Assembly (NCBI GenBank): GCA_021773835.1
Contig: JAJFJQ010000025.1
Location: forward strand, 115,439-179,438
DNA: 64,000 nucleotides
Direction: 5' to 3'
Source: Gammaproteobacteria bacterium
Lineage (GTDB): Bacteria > Pseudomonadota > Gammaproteobacteria > Ga0077536
A program made the translations under genes and the position numbers. Below, piece after piece: positions 10,500 to 19,626 of the stretch (position 1 is its first letter; every line of letters begins with the position of its first letter). The notes below the pieces were generated by a model. The model worked only from the letters and a program-made list of their open reading frames with translations, did no database searches and had not been told where the DNA came from.

Positions 10500-11192
10500 T
10501 TGCGAATCGCATTACTCGAAGATGATCTCGACCAGGCCGCGCTGTTCATGGAATGGCTCAAGTCGAGCGGGCACACGTGCGACCATTTCGCGGCCGGAAA
10601 GCAGTTTATCCGCAAGATAAAACACGATAGCTATGACGTGCTCATTCTTGACTGGATGGTTCCAGACATGGACGGCTATGAAGTGCTGCGATGGGTACGC
10701 GAGAACTTCGACTGGCCGGTGCCAATTGTGTTCGTCACAGCGAAAGACGAAGAAGACGATATTGTGCGAGCCTTAGAGCAAGGCGCGGACGATTACATCG
10801 TAAAGCCTGCCAAACATCGAGAACTGGTGGCACGAATATCCGCCGTCGCACGCCGCGCGTCGACGGTAGACGAGACCCAAAATGAACTCGAATACGACCC
10901 ATTTGCAATCGATCTCGGCAATCACGAGGTCAAGCGCGATGGCACTCGGGTTGAAGTCACGCAAAAAGAGTACGAACTTATCGTGTTCCTGTTTCGAAAT
11001 ATCGGACGCATATTGTCCCGCGCACACATCCTTGAGAGCGTTTGGGGGCGTAACCCGGACATCAATACGCGCACGGTCGACACGCACGTCAGCCGCATTC
11101 GGACAAAACTATCACTCGCGCCGGAGATGGGTTGGAAACTGTCATCGATTTATCAGCATGGCTACCGGCTAGAACGACTCACGACGTCCTGA
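10500..11192 (+). CDS. OmpR/PhoB-family response regulator (orphan)
   Basis: The receiver domain covers residues 1-118: acidic pair EDD at 7-9, phospho-acceptor Asp51 in LILDWMVPDMDG, the switch Thr in VTAKDEED, and Lys in IVKPAKH. A winged-helix DNA-binding domain follows (TQKEYELIVFLF, TRTVDTHVSRIRTKL, YQHGYRLE). The start is a TTG preceded by GGGGAG. No sensor histidine kinase gene is adjacent on either strand, so the partner must be encoded elsewhere and the regulon is unknown. Confidence 0.92.
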   Translation: MRIALLEDDLDQAALFMEWLKSSGHTCDHFAAGKQFIRKIKHDSYDVLILDWMVPDMDGYEVLRWVRENFDWPVPIVFVTAKDEEDDIVRALEQGADDYIVKPAKHRELVARISAVARRASTVDETQNELEYDPFAIDLGNHEVKRDGTRVEVTQKEYELIVFLFRNIGRILSRAHILESVWGRNPDINTRTVDTHVSRIRTKLSLAPEMGWKLSSIYQHGYRLERLTTS

Positions 11193-11236
11193 GCCGCGTC
11201 AATCTGTAATGATGTGGCGGGCCGATCACCGCGCGC

Positions 11237-11320
11237 TCGGCATTTTCGCTCGAATGCACATGGCACCCTTTTGCGTTATCGGCATTTCCGCTCGAACGCA
11301 CATGGCACCCTTTTGCGTTA
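11237..11320. repeat. Two tandem copies of a 42-bp repeat
   Basis: Two head-to-tail 42-bp units (11237-11278 and 11279-11320) differ at only about two internal positions. Each contains CACATGGCACCCTTTTGCG. They lie in the intergenic region between the response regulator and the ROK gene. The unit is a multiple of three, but the only frame through it is a short antisense one with no other support. Confidence 0.85.
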
Positions 11321-11406
11321 AACGCACCGCTCGTACCCGTATTCGCGGACTTCAGTCCAATCGCTAATCCATCTGCTAGTGTCAAAATTGCGCGGGAGAC
11401 GTCGAC

Positions 11407-11465
11407 AAAAAAAACGCTCGGTGGTGCTCCAAAAGGGGGAGGGAGGAACGAGCAGCCACCGAGCG
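11407..11465 (-). terminator. Hairpin terminator of the ROK gene, with unusual C/U-rich loop
   Basis: Reading leftward, CGCTCGGTGG plus an inner paired TGCTC/GAGCA stretch forms a long stem that ends in a run of eight T, as expected for an intrinsic terminator about 160 bp after the ROK stop. The roughly 20-nt loop is almost purely pyrimidine on the transcribed strand (UCCUCCCUCCCCC), complementary to ribosome binding sites. Confidence 0.75.
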
Positions 11466-11623
11466 TCCACAGTGCCGTTAAATCGTGTCCATTTCCGTCA
11501 ACGACAGATTCAGTTTACGCAGCCGACCTCAGATTCACTGTGACTATGGTCACACGCAGCCGACGGGTGCGGAATCGTGTGTCTACAACGTCACAATAAG
11601 TCAAAACAATAAGCGCCGTACCA

Positions 11624-12520
11624 TCAATCCGGCCATAGCCAAGCGGCGCCGCGAACGCCGCTGCTATCACCATGCCGGGCACCGACAATCGGCGTCGCCA
11701 GATGGTCCGAAAACGCATATTGCTGCAATATCGGCGGCGTGAGCGTGTAGAGCATCGAAATATTCGAAAGACCTCCGCCGAGCACGATTACATCGGGATC
11801 GATGATATTTACCACCGACGCAAGGCCGCGCGCCAGTCGGTCGACATAGGTTTCCAGCGCTGCGACGCCTTTGGGATCGCCCGCGTTGGCGCGCGCCGAA
11901 ATTTCGATGGCATCCGGCCCGTCAAGTTGGCGAACGCCAAATGCGCGGCGTAGACCTTCGCCGGATAGATAGGTTTCCAAACACCCTGTCTTGCCGCAGT
12001 AGCATACCGACCCATTTTTCTCATCTGCATTAGGCCAAGGCAACGGATTGTGGCCCCATTCACCGGCAATTCGATTACGCCCCTGCAAAATCTGTCGATC
12101 AATCGCAATCCCACCGCCTGTACCGGTGCCGAGAATGACACCGAATACGCACCGGTAGCCTCGCGCCGCACCATCGACGGCTTCGGATAGGACAAAACAG
12201 TTGGCGTCGTTTTCAAACCGAATTTCTCGATCGAGCAACATTGCTAGGTCGCGATCGAGCGCTTTGCCATTGAGCACGGTCGTATTCGAATTTTTGACCA
12301 ATCCCGTATGGGGCGAATGGATGCCGGGCATGCCTACACCAACTGAGCACCGCCGGCCTACGTCTACTTCGAGCGCATTGATCAGATCCGCTACACTCGA
12401 AACGATGGCGGTATAATTGGCCCGCGGTGTGGCGATGCGTCTGCGGGCGACTACCTCGCCATCGAGGTCGAGAACCACGCCCTCGATCTTGGTCCCGCCC
12501 AGATCTATACCTAGACGCAT
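11624..12520 (-). CDS. mak: ROK-family sugar kinase, fructokinase (Mak)-like
   Basis: ROK kinases phosphorylate free hexoses with ATP. The start MRLGIDLGGTKIEG is the phosphate-binding loop. Further family marks are VGVGMPG, FENDANCFVLSEAVDGAA, ILGTGTGGG, the zinc site GHNP...CYCGKTGCLETY, and the C-terminal GDSSGVRGAAWLWP, which closely resembles E. coli Mak. The substrate is therefore probably fructose, but this cannot be proved by sequence alone. The frame is open to 12559. The ATG at 12520 places the P-loop where the family has it (298 aa). It is divergent from ispG. Confidence 0.88.
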   Translation of the reverse strand: MRLGIDLGGTKIEGVVLDLDGEVVARRRIATPRANYTAIVSSVADLINALEVDVGRRCSVGVGMPGIHSPHTGLVKNSNTTVLNGKALDRDLAMLLDREIRFENDANCFVLSEAVDGAARGYRCVFGVILGTGTGGGIAIDRQILQGRNRIAGEWGHNPLPWPNADEKNGSVCYCGKTGCLETYLSGEGLRRAFGVRQLDGPDAIEISARANAGDPKGVAALETYVDRLARGLASVVNIIDPDVIVLGGGLSNISMLYTLTPPILQQYAFSDHLATPIVGARHGDSSGVRGAAWLWPD

Positions 12521-12784
12521 CAGCCAGCGTGATCCCGGCAGACCGTAAAGTTTCGCCAACCTCGCCCCGCGCTCACTCGCACAGGATTCCGCGCGTCATC
12601 GACCTTATACAGATGGTTTTGAGCCCTCCAATGGGAGCGTTCAGTTGGACGGACTGAGGTGTCATTAGCGCCGCTTTGCCAGTACTCGCAGCGGCAATGC
12701 CGTTGATTATTCCGCGACAGCGCCCCGGGGTCTACGTTAGAATTCGCCTCTATCAAATTCAATCGATTCACCTAGCTGGATTCC

Positions 12785-14038
12785 ATGGTCGACATACCTA
12801 ATTATCATCGTCGTAAAAGCGTCGGGGTCAAGATCGGAAACATTACAATCGGCGGCGATCACCCGATTGTGGTCCAATCGATGACCAATACCGACACCGC
12901 GGATGCAACGGCAACCGCAAAGCAGGTACAGCAACTCGCAGCTGCCGGCTCCGAAATCGTTCGGGTAACGGTCGATACCGAGGGTGCGGCAAGCCAAGTC
13001 TCGAAAATCCGGAAAATGCTTGACGCCGTTGGCTGCAAAGTACCACTAGTTGGTGACTTTCATTACAACGGCCATACGCTACTCACCAAGTATCCCGACT
13101 GCGCTCAAGCCCTGGCCAAATTTCGCATAAATCCAGGCAATGTCGGCTTTGGACGAAAAAGGGACGCGCAATTTGCAACCATGATCGAGGTCGCAATAGA
13201 TCTCGATAAACCGATCCGTATTGGCGTCAACTGGGGCAGTCTTGACCCGGCTCTGGTGACCGAAATGATGGACGCCAACGCCAAACTCGCTGAGCCGAAG
13301 GACGCCGCCGCGGTGACCCGCGATGCCCTAATTTCTTCGGCCCTACGCAGCGCCGCTGCAGCTGAAGAGCTCGGTTTGAGCCGCGATAAAATTGTGATTT
13401 CTTGCAAGGTTAGCGGCGTCCAAGAGTTGATCGCGGTCTATAGCGAATTGGCGGCGCGCTGCGATTATGCATTACACCTTGGCCTCACTGAAGCCGGCAT
13501 GGGATCAAAGGGTATCGTCTCATCGACCGCGGCGATGGGCTACCTGTTGCAGCAGGGCATCGGCGATACCATTCGGGTGTCATTAACGCCGGAGCCCGGC
13601 GGTGACCGCGCCCGCGAAGTCATCGTAGCGCAAGAAATCCTACAGACTATCGGCTTACGCTCGTTCACCCCGCTGGTCATCGCGTGTCCCGGTTGCGGGC
13701 GTACCACCAGCACGGTATTTCAGGAACTCGCCGAGGACATTCAGGCATACGTCCGAACCCAAATGCCGATATGGCGCGAAACCCACCACGGCGTCGAGGA
13801 AATGAGCCTAGCGGTCATGGGTTGCGTCGTGAATGGCCCGGGTGAAAGCAAGCACGCCAACATCGGAATCAGTCTACCCGGCACCGGCGAGACACCCGCC
13901 GCCCCGGTTTTTATCGACGGGCAAAAAGTTACCACGCTGCGAGGTGACAACATTGCCGAGGAATTTAAAGAATTGCTGCACGACTACGTCGACGAGCATT
14001 ACGCCACGGTCACTGAAAGTAGCGAACAACTTGGATGA
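12785..14038 (+). CDS. ispG: 4-hydroxy-3-methylbut-2-enyl-diphosphate synthase IspG
   Basis: IspG carries out the penultimate step of the MEP isoprenoid pathway, converting MEcPP to HMBPP with a [4Fe-4S] cluster. The N-terminal barrel shows [21 protein letters not shown] and RINPGN. The cluster ligands appear as ACPGCGRTT and GCVVNGPGE near the C-terminus. At 417 aa it is the longer form with an insert, rather than the roughly 370-aa E. coli type. ATG 12785 is supported by the conserved N-terminus. Confidence 0.96.
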   Translation: MVDIPNYHRRKSVGVKIGNITIGGDHPIVVQSMTNTDTADATATAKQVQQLAAAGSEIVRVTVDTEGAASQVSKIRKMLDAVGCKVPLVGDFHYNGHTLLTKYPDCAQALAKFRINPGNVGFGRKRDAQFATMIEVAIDLDKPIRIGVNWGSLDPALVTEMMDANAKLAEPKDAAAVTRDALISSALRSAAAAEELGLSRDKIVISCKVSGVQELIAVYSELAARCDYALHLGLTEAGMGSKGIVSSTAAMGYLLQQGIGDTIRVSLTPEPGGDRAREVIVAQEILQTIGLRSFTPLVIACPGCGRTTSTVFQELAEDIQAYVRTQMPIWRETHHGVEEMSLAVMGCVVNGPGESKHANIGISLPGTGETPAAPVFIDGQKVTTLRGDNIAEEFKELLHDYVDEHYATVTESSEQLG

Positions 14039-14333
14039 TTTGTATGCGGGACTGGCGCCAACGCGACAATTGAATGTCGAGTTGATGACCTTACATAATC
14101 AGAATCCGAAGACGCCGTTGCAGTTCCGATGCCGGCCCCAAAGCGCTGCCACAATTGGTGGGACACATAGTGTGTCGGCCGCTAGAATTCCCGCATAACG
14201 ATCCACCGCAGCGAATGTTTTATTGATCTCAGGATGAAATCCTAAGACCAGACAATGGCTAGAAACCCGCCTCCCGGACCGCTTACCGATCTGTTTGCGG
14301 CGGACAAAAAATATATCATCGACGAGTATCGGT
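14039..14333. other. Intergenic region between ispG and the small membrane protein
   Basis: No convincing gene. A 32-codon frame at 14255-14353 (MARNPPPGPLTD...) overlaps the next gene's start and has no ribosome binding site. I see no terminator or tRNA. Confidence 0.4.
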
Positions 14334-14873
14334 ATGTCTTCGACCGCGGCTAAGCTGATTTTACCGTTCTGGGAAATTTGCCGCTTCAAGCGTCCGCCTC
14401 AGGATATCCCGGCGTCACCTTTTCTATTCAAACTCGTGCTGTGTATTCACGTATTAGCGGGCACGATAATTAACGTGGTTGGGTTCTCGATTGTGGAAGC
14501 CTGCCTATTAAGTTTGCTAATGACAGCATTATTGCTGTTGGCTATTCGTATCCTACTGCTTATGCGCGGCCACGCTGAACGAATATTGCAAACAGGGACG
14601 GCGTTCATGGGCGCCTCGATCGTGTTATTCCTACCGGCCCTAGCGCTTCGCTACTGGTTTTATGTCATCGAAAAATCTGGAACTGAATCGAATATTGCCG
14701 GCTACGTGTGGGTTTGCTTATTCGTTTGGGAACGTTTTATAGCAGCACATATCTTGCGACATGCGCTGGACACCAAATTAATGGTTGGATTCCTGCTCTC
14801 TATCGCCTATGTGTTTCTAGAATTTCAGGTGGTAGTTATCTTTCATAACGCGGTTAGTCGATGGCTCATCTAG
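14334..14873 (+). CDS. Small multi-helix membrane protein upstream of mpl
   Basis: Function not recognised. The protein of about 179 aa has a short cytoplasmic head with the RPPQDIPASPF segment, then four to five hydrophobic helices (around LFKLVLCIHVLAG, LLSLLMTALLLLAIRILLL, GASIVLFLPALALRYWF, VWVCLFVWERF and MVGFLLSIAYVFLEF). Small proteins with a PQDxPxS head followed by helices occur in other proteobacteria, but I cannot assign a role. The frame opens at a TTG (14295), and the ATG at 14334 is preferred. It ends 1 bp before mpl, so the two are probably cotranslated. A cell-envelope role is only suggested by this neighbour. Confidence 0.7.
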   Translation: MSSTAAKLILPFWEICRFKRPPQDIPASPFLFKLVLCIHVLAGTIINVVGFSIVEACLLSLLMTALLLLAIRILLLMRGHAERILQTGTAFMGASIVLFLPALALRYWFYVIEKSGTESNIAGYVWVCLFVWERFIAAHILRHALDTKLMVGFLLSIAYVFLEFQVVVIFHNAVSRWLI

Positions 14874-14874
14874 C

Positions 14875-16233
14875 ATGCACATTCACATCTTAGGAATTTG
14901 CGGAACATTTATGGCTGGCGTCGCCGAGATAGCGGTCCAGCTGGGCCATCGGATCACCGGATCGGATGCGAATATATACCCTCCGATGAGTACATTTCTC
15001 GAACAACGCGGGATCGATGTTTATGTTGGTTACGATGCTGCTCAACTAGAGCCGAAGCCCGATCTCGTATTGATCGGAAACGCGCTCAGTCGCGGAAATC
15101 CAGCTGTCGAACACACACTGAACGAGCATCTCCCCTATACCTCAGCGGCGCAGTGGTTGGCTGAGACAGTCTTGCGGCAGCGTCATGTAATCGCGGTGTC
15201 GGGTACCCATGGCAAAACAACAACAACCAGTATCCTCGCCTTTATCCTGGATCATTGCGGTCTCGATCCGGGTTACCTCATCGGCGGCATCGCGCAAGAC
15301 TTAGAGCGCCCTGCCCGCCTCGGTACCGGACCTTATTTTGTCATTGAGGCGGACGAATACGATACGGCATTCTTCGATAAGCGCTCTAAATTCATTCATT
15401 ACCGTCCCGACACCTTGATTATTAATAATTTGGAGTTTGACCACGCCGATATATTTGCTGACTTGGAGGCAATCAAACGGCAATTTCACCACCTTATCCG
15501 AACGCTCCCGGGCAACGGCACCGTGATATATCCAGATGCAGATGCCGCGATAAGCGACGTGCTGGCGCGCGGTTGTTGGAGCCACCAAATTAGCTTTGGG
15601 ATGACAAACGCTGCGGATTATCAGATCGTTGATTTCGATGAGTCCAGAAGCGAAAAATTTCGCTTACAAAGGCGCGACGAAACATTCCCGGGTGTACGAT
15701 CCTCGCTGCTCGGCGTGCACAACGCGCTGAATGCAACGTCGGCAATTTTAGCGGCCACAAATATCGGCGTGCCGCCCACCGATGCCATCAACGCGGTCCA
15801 ATCGTTTAACGGTGTTAAACGCCGTTTGGAAATCGTTGGCACCGTCGATCAAATTACGGTCTATGACGATTTCGCCCACCACCCTACGGCCATCCGCGCA
15901 ACCCTAGACGCTTTGCGGGCCAGCGTCTCGGACGCAAGGATCATTTGCATTCTAGAGCCGCGCTCAAATACGATGCGCCTTGGGATCCACGCGCCGTTAA
16001 TCGACGACGCACTGCAGCCGGCGGACATCATATTCGTCTACAGCGATGGCCAATCGAAATGGGATCCGCAATCGATCACTGACGATAATCGCGGCAATTT
16101 CCATTTCTCGACGAGCATCGACGAAATCATCGATTCGGTCGTATCGCTAGCGCAAGCAGGCGATCACATTGTTATTATGAGTAACGGCGGGTTTGCTAAC
16201 ATACATACACGAATAGTCCGGCAGCTGGGATGA
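14875..16233 (+). CDS. mpl: UDP-N-acetylmuramate:L-alanyl-gamma-D-glutamyl-meso-diaminopimelate ligase
   Basis: Mpl recycles murein tripeptide by ligating it directly to UDP-MurNAc. The protein begins with the Mur-ligase Rossmann fold (HIHILGICGTFMAG). The ATP loop is GTHGKTTTTS near residue 110, followed by EADEYDTAFFDKRSKF and NNLEFDHADIF. The C-terminal domain has DDFAHHPTAI and EPRSNTMR. Length (452 aa) is typical. IGICGTFM-type N-termini and EADEYDTAFFD distinguish Mpl from MurC. Confidence 0.96.
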   Translation: MHIHILGICGTFMAGVAEIAVQLGHRITGSDANIYPPMSTFLEQRGIDVYVGYDAAQLEPKPDLVLIGNALSRGNPAVEHTLNEHLPYTSAAQWLAETVLRQRHVIAVSGTHGKTTTTSILAFILDHCGLDPGYLIGGIAQDLERPARLGTGPYFVIEADEYDTAFFDKRSKFIHYRPDTLIINNLEFDHADIFADLEAIKRQFHHLIRTLPGNGTVIYPDADAAISDVLARGCWSHQISFGMTNAADYQIVDFDESRSEKFRLQRRDETFPGVRSSLLGVHNALNATSAILAATNIGVPPTDAINAVQSFNGVKRRLEIVGTVDQITVYDDFAHHPTAIRATLDALRASVSDARIICILEPRSNTMRLGIHAPLIDDALQPADIIFVYSDGQSKWDPQSITDDNRGNFHFSTSIDEIIDSVVSLAQAGDHIVIMSNGGFANIHTRIVRQLG

Positions 16234-16240
16234 GGATCAG

Positions 16241-16843
16241 ATAATCGACAACGACGACGCCTACGAACTTCCACTATTCCCACTCGGCACGGTGTTGTTT
16301 CCTACGAATCTCTTACCGCTGCGCATTTTTGAGCCACGCTATGTCGACTTGATCGGTCGCTGTATGCGTGACAACGAAGGGTTTGGCGTCGTCGCGCTTG
16401 CCTCGGGTGCCGAAGTCGGGCGTCCCGGACAAACGCATGCGCTCGGCACGATCGCCAGAATAGTCGACTTTGACCAAGGTCCAGATGGCCTTCTCAACAT
16501 CGTAATACGTGGTCACGAGCGATTTCGGGTGCTGCGAACAACAATCCAATCCGACAATTTAATGCTCGCGCAAGTGGTCCAATTGGAGGACGTGGCGCCA
16601 TTATCCATCCCTCAAGAGTTCCAAGCACTTGTGGCATTATTTGATGAGATCAACAGTACCGTCGAGGTTGCCCAGATCGCGGGACCAACGCCTGCCTCAG
16701 CCGCGCAGCTGGCCTATGGCCTGGCTCAATATTTGCCCTTACCGCTAGCCGCCAAGGTTGCGGTTCTCGAAATCGATAGTGCTCTGGAACTGATCCGGCA
16801 GGTTTCTGCCGACGTTGCTCGCTTGCAACAACAAGGGCAATAA
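16241..16843 (+). CDS. Lon N-terminal (LAN/ATP-independent) substrate-binding domain protein
   Basis: This stand-alone Lon N-domain protein (LonB/peptidase S16-like, no ATPase or protease domain) begins YELPLFPLGTVLFP and continues with LPLRIFEPRYVDLI, GFGVV and a helical C-terminus. The conserved YELPLFPLGT segment lies upstream of the first in-frame GTG or TTG (16289/16292). No ATG exists in frame between the mpl stop and that point. An ATA at 16241 after AGGAT, or a neighbouring ATC, is the likely start, or the genome has a base difference here. Function in bacteria is not established. Confidence 0.8.
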   Translation: MIDNDDAYELPLFPLGTVLFPTNLLPLRIFEPRYVDLIGRCMRDNEGFGVVALASGAEVGRPGQTHALGTIARIVDFDQGPDGLLNIVIRGHERFRVLRTTIQSDNLMLAQVVQLEDVAPLSIPQEFQALVALFDEINSTVEVAQIAGPTPASAAQLAYGLAQYLPLPLAAKVAVLEIDSALELIRQVSADVARLQQQGQ

Positions 16844-17040
16844 CTTGCGCCAACTCCGGGTACAATAGGCATACGACACACCGCACGGATCACTTGGGTT
16901 GCGGTTAGCCACGGCGATGCAACGATAATCTTCGTAATGCATAGCGAATTGACACATTCGGCGTGGCGGCCGCTGTTGAAGACCGTAATGATCTATGCGA
17001 TTTTACGGCAACGCTGGTAACGATAAGCATCCGAAAGTAG

Positions 17041-19278
17041 ATGCGACAATTAACGATAAAAATTCTCTTGCTGGGGCTTGGCAGCACCCTCTGTGCGCCT
17101 GTGCTTGCCCAATTTAGTAACGCACCGGACACATGGTGGTTGTGCCCGGCTGACCGCGTGCTGCCCGTTCGACCCCAATATACGGAACCGCTCGAAGCGG
17201 GGAGCACCGAGATCCGGTCTGACACGACGAGAATCGTAAAAGACAGCATCACAGAGTTTGCCGGCAATGTCGAAATCATTCGCGACTCCCGGTCTATTGC
17301 CGGTGACGTCGTCACCTATGACGACATGAATTCCCAGTTTGATGTCCACGGCCACGCAACAATTTGGGACGCCGGCCTAACTTGGCAAGGCGAGCACGCA
17401 TTGTTCAATATGGAATCCGACATCGGACGCTTAAGCGACGGCAATTTTTGGCTAAACTCCGGTCGTGGACGCGGGTATGCCGAGCGGGTGGAAGCTGATC
17501 GCAGAAACAACGTTTCCTTACTCGAAGGCGTCGACTACACGACATGTACGGCCGAAAACCCCGATTGGCGTTTTTCTGCAAACAAAATTAGGCTCGACCA
17601 CGACGCGGGCCGCGGCTCTGCAAGGCACGCATTGCTCAAGGTCCGCAACGTTCCGGTGTTTTATTTTCCGTATATCAACTTTCCGCTTGATAACAAACGC
17701 AAATCCGGATTCCTGATCCCAACGATCGGCTCGTCGAACGAATCCGGGTTCGACATTCGAACACCGTACTACTTCAATATTGCGCCAAACCAAGATGCAA
17801 CGTTCACCCCGCGGTGGCTGGGAGATAGAGGTGTAATGCTTGGCGGGCAATATCGTTACTTAACCGAGAATCATGAAGGCGAACTCGGTATCGAACTCCT
17901 ACCGAGCGACGATCGCAGAGGCGACAAGTCTCGGTCTCTGATTTCGTTTCAACACCAATCGCTCTTTGACGGCCGCCGCGGCACCGTACGCGCCAACATT
18001 CAAAACGTATCCGACGCCCAGTATTTCGAAGATTTCGGCCGGAGCCTCAGTGTTACAAGTCAGCGTTTCTTAGACCGTAGCATTAATGTTAGGTATCACA
18101 GACCGGGCCAATACATCGTCTACGGAATCGCACAAAGTTACCAACAAGTCGACGACTCAAGTCGCTCCGGTTCCGGCCCCTATAAACGATTGCCACAAAT
18201 TCAGATCCAGTCACTGATCCCGGCCAGGCACCTAACCCTGAACCCCCAACTCAACGCCCAGACAACATATTTTGACCGATCCGGCAGCGTATCAGGGTCA
18301 CGCGTATCAATTATTCCTAGCGTCATATACCCGTTTATAAAACCTTACGCCGTCATTATTCCGAAACTATCCGTACGACACACGGAATACTTTCTTCATA
18401 ACGAAGGGGCATTAAACAGCCGAGAATCAGTTAGTGTCCCGATTGCTAGTATAGATTCGAAATTGTTTGCAGAACGCACGCTAAACTTGTTCGGAACTTC
18501 GATGCTGCAAACGTTGGAACCAAGGGCTTACTACTTATACATCCCAAAGGACGGTCAGGACGATCTGCCTGTTTTCGACACCGGGGAATTTACCGTCTCG
18601 TTCCAAAATCTGTTTCGGGAGAACCGATTTACCGGTCGAGACCGAGTCGGCGATGCTAATCAGCTAACACTTGCTGCAACAACACGACTGCTAAGTCTAC
18701 ATTCCGGGCTGGAGGTCTTGCGGGCCAGCTTTGGCCAGATTTACTACTTCGAAAACCGCGAAATTAATCTTCCTGGACGATTAACGGCCAAGGACGGCGT
18801 ATCCGACTTTGTGGGTGAGCTTGCGACGAACCTCGGCAATGGTTGGTCTGCACGCGCGGTTATACAATACGATCCCAACGACTCGACCACGGAAAGAGCC
18901 TCTTACGATATAAACTACCGCCCAAGCGGCACCGGCGTCGTTGCCAACGCGAGCTACCGGCGTAGACGAAACGTCAGTAGGGATGTAGAACAAACCGACC
19001 TATCTTTTCGCCTTCCCATCACTAATTCACTGAATCTGCTCGGTCGATGGAACTATTCTCTTGAAAGAAATCGAACGCTCGAGCTGGTGGGCGGTGTGGA
19101 ATTGGATAGTTGCTGCTGGGGTGCACGTCTTGTCGGACGGCGATTTATTCGCAACACGGTAGGGGAGTTCGATACGGGCATTTTTCTACAGATAGAATTC
19201 AAAGGCCTAGCTGGTTATGGCCGCGGAACAGATTCGTTTTTACGCAAAAGTATTCCGGGCTACGAAAGCTATTTTTAG
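17041..19278 (+). CDS. lptD: LPS-assembly protein LptD
   Basis: This outer-membrane beta-barrel inserts lipopolysaccharide into the outer leaflet with LptE. The signal peptide ends near residue 23 (APVLA). An OstA/LptA-like jellyroll follows (TEFAGNVEIIRD, GDVVTYDD), then the barrel domain from about residue 220. The cysteines that form the family's disulfides are visible: WWLCP near 35, YTTCTAENPDW near 170, and an adjacent CC pair (LDSCCWGAR) near the C-terminus. Length (745 aa) is normal. It is upstream of surA as in many gammaproteobacteria, with a 340-bp spacer. Confidence 0.95.
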   Translation: MRQLTIKILLLGLGSTLCAPVLAQFSNAPDTWWLCPADRVLPVRPQYTEPLEAGSTEIRSDTTRIVKDSITEFAGNVEIIRDSRSIAGDVVTYDDMNSQFDVHGHATIWDAGLTWQGEHALFNMESDIGRLSDGNFWLNSGRGRGYAERVEADRRNNVSLLEGVDYTTCTAENPDWRFSANKIRLDHDAGRGSARHALLKVRNVPVFYFPYINFPLDNKRKSGFLIPTIGSSNESGFDIRTPYYFNIAPNQDATFTPRWLGDRGVMLGGQYRYLTENHEGELGIELLPSDDRRGDKSRSLISFQHQSLFDGRRGTVRANIQNVSDAQYFEDFGRSLSVTSQRFLDRSINVRYHRPGQYIVYGIAQSYQQVDDSSRSGSGPYKRLPQIQIQSLIPARHLTLNPQLNAQTTYFDRSGSVSGSRVSIIPSVIYPFIKPYAVIIPKLSVRHTEYFLHNEGALNSRESVSVPIASIDSKLFAERTLNLFGTSMLQTLEPRAYYLYIPKDGQDDLPVFDTGEFTVSFQNLFRENRFTGRDRVGDANQLTLAATTRLLSLHSGLEVLRASFGQIYYFENREINLPGRLTAKDGVSDFVGELATNLGNGWSARAVIQYDPNDSTTERASYDINYRPSGTGVVANASYRRRRNVSRDVEQTDLSFRLPITNSLNLLGRWNYSLERNRTLELVGGVELDSCCWGARLVGRRFIRNTVGEFDTGIFLQIEFKGLAGYGRGTDSFLRKSIPGYESYF

Positions 19279-19626
19279 GCATTGCCCGCGCGCATAATTT
19301 TTCGACCCTCATGGTGCCAATCCAAATTGGAGTGGACAAAATTTCGGCATTCCTAATCTTCCTCTGTTCAGCTGCCATGGCTATCGAGCGATTGCACGAG
19401 TAGGCGATGGCTGAAATGAGCCTTTTGAATGGCTAGTATTGGGCCGTTATGCGGTCTCGTTCGTCGGTATGGTATTCGGCACCAATGTTTCAAAATTTGT
19501 CGTCAAAATTGGCGTCCAACTGAGGAAACCTGGGTTAAAATATGACCCATCTCGGATTTGACCGGTGGTGAGGCGTATGACTAGCAAAAAGCGCCAACAG
19601 CCAACCTCACCAACCTTTTGATATAT
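19279..19626. other. lptD-surA intergenic region with leader hairpin
   Basis: It holds no large gene. Near its end GGTGGTGAGG (from 19564) can pair with CCTCACCAACC (to 19615), forming a hairpin that would bury the only good ribosome-binding sequence in front of surA. Confidence 0.45.
19577..19621 (+). CDS. Possible 14-residue leader peptide upstream of surA
   Basis: ATG at 19577 is preceded by GTGAGG. The frame MTSKKRQQPTSPTF ends with TGA at 19619-19621, and this stop overlaps a TTG (TTGA) in the surA frame. surA itself has no visible ribosome binding site, so translational coupling through this short frame is plausible. It is too short to be supported by sequence alone. Confidence 0.3.
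   Translation: MTSKKRQQPTSPTF

Noticed and set aside
11179..11385. 68-codon reverse frame running through the 42-bp repeats
   Set aside because: The repeated NAKGCHV peptide is explained by the DNA repeat, the frame overlaps the response-regulator end, and no start signal is evident.
14255..14353. 32-codon frame upstream of the small membrane protein
   Set aside because: No ribosome binding site, it overlaps the next gene's start, and no recognisable motif.
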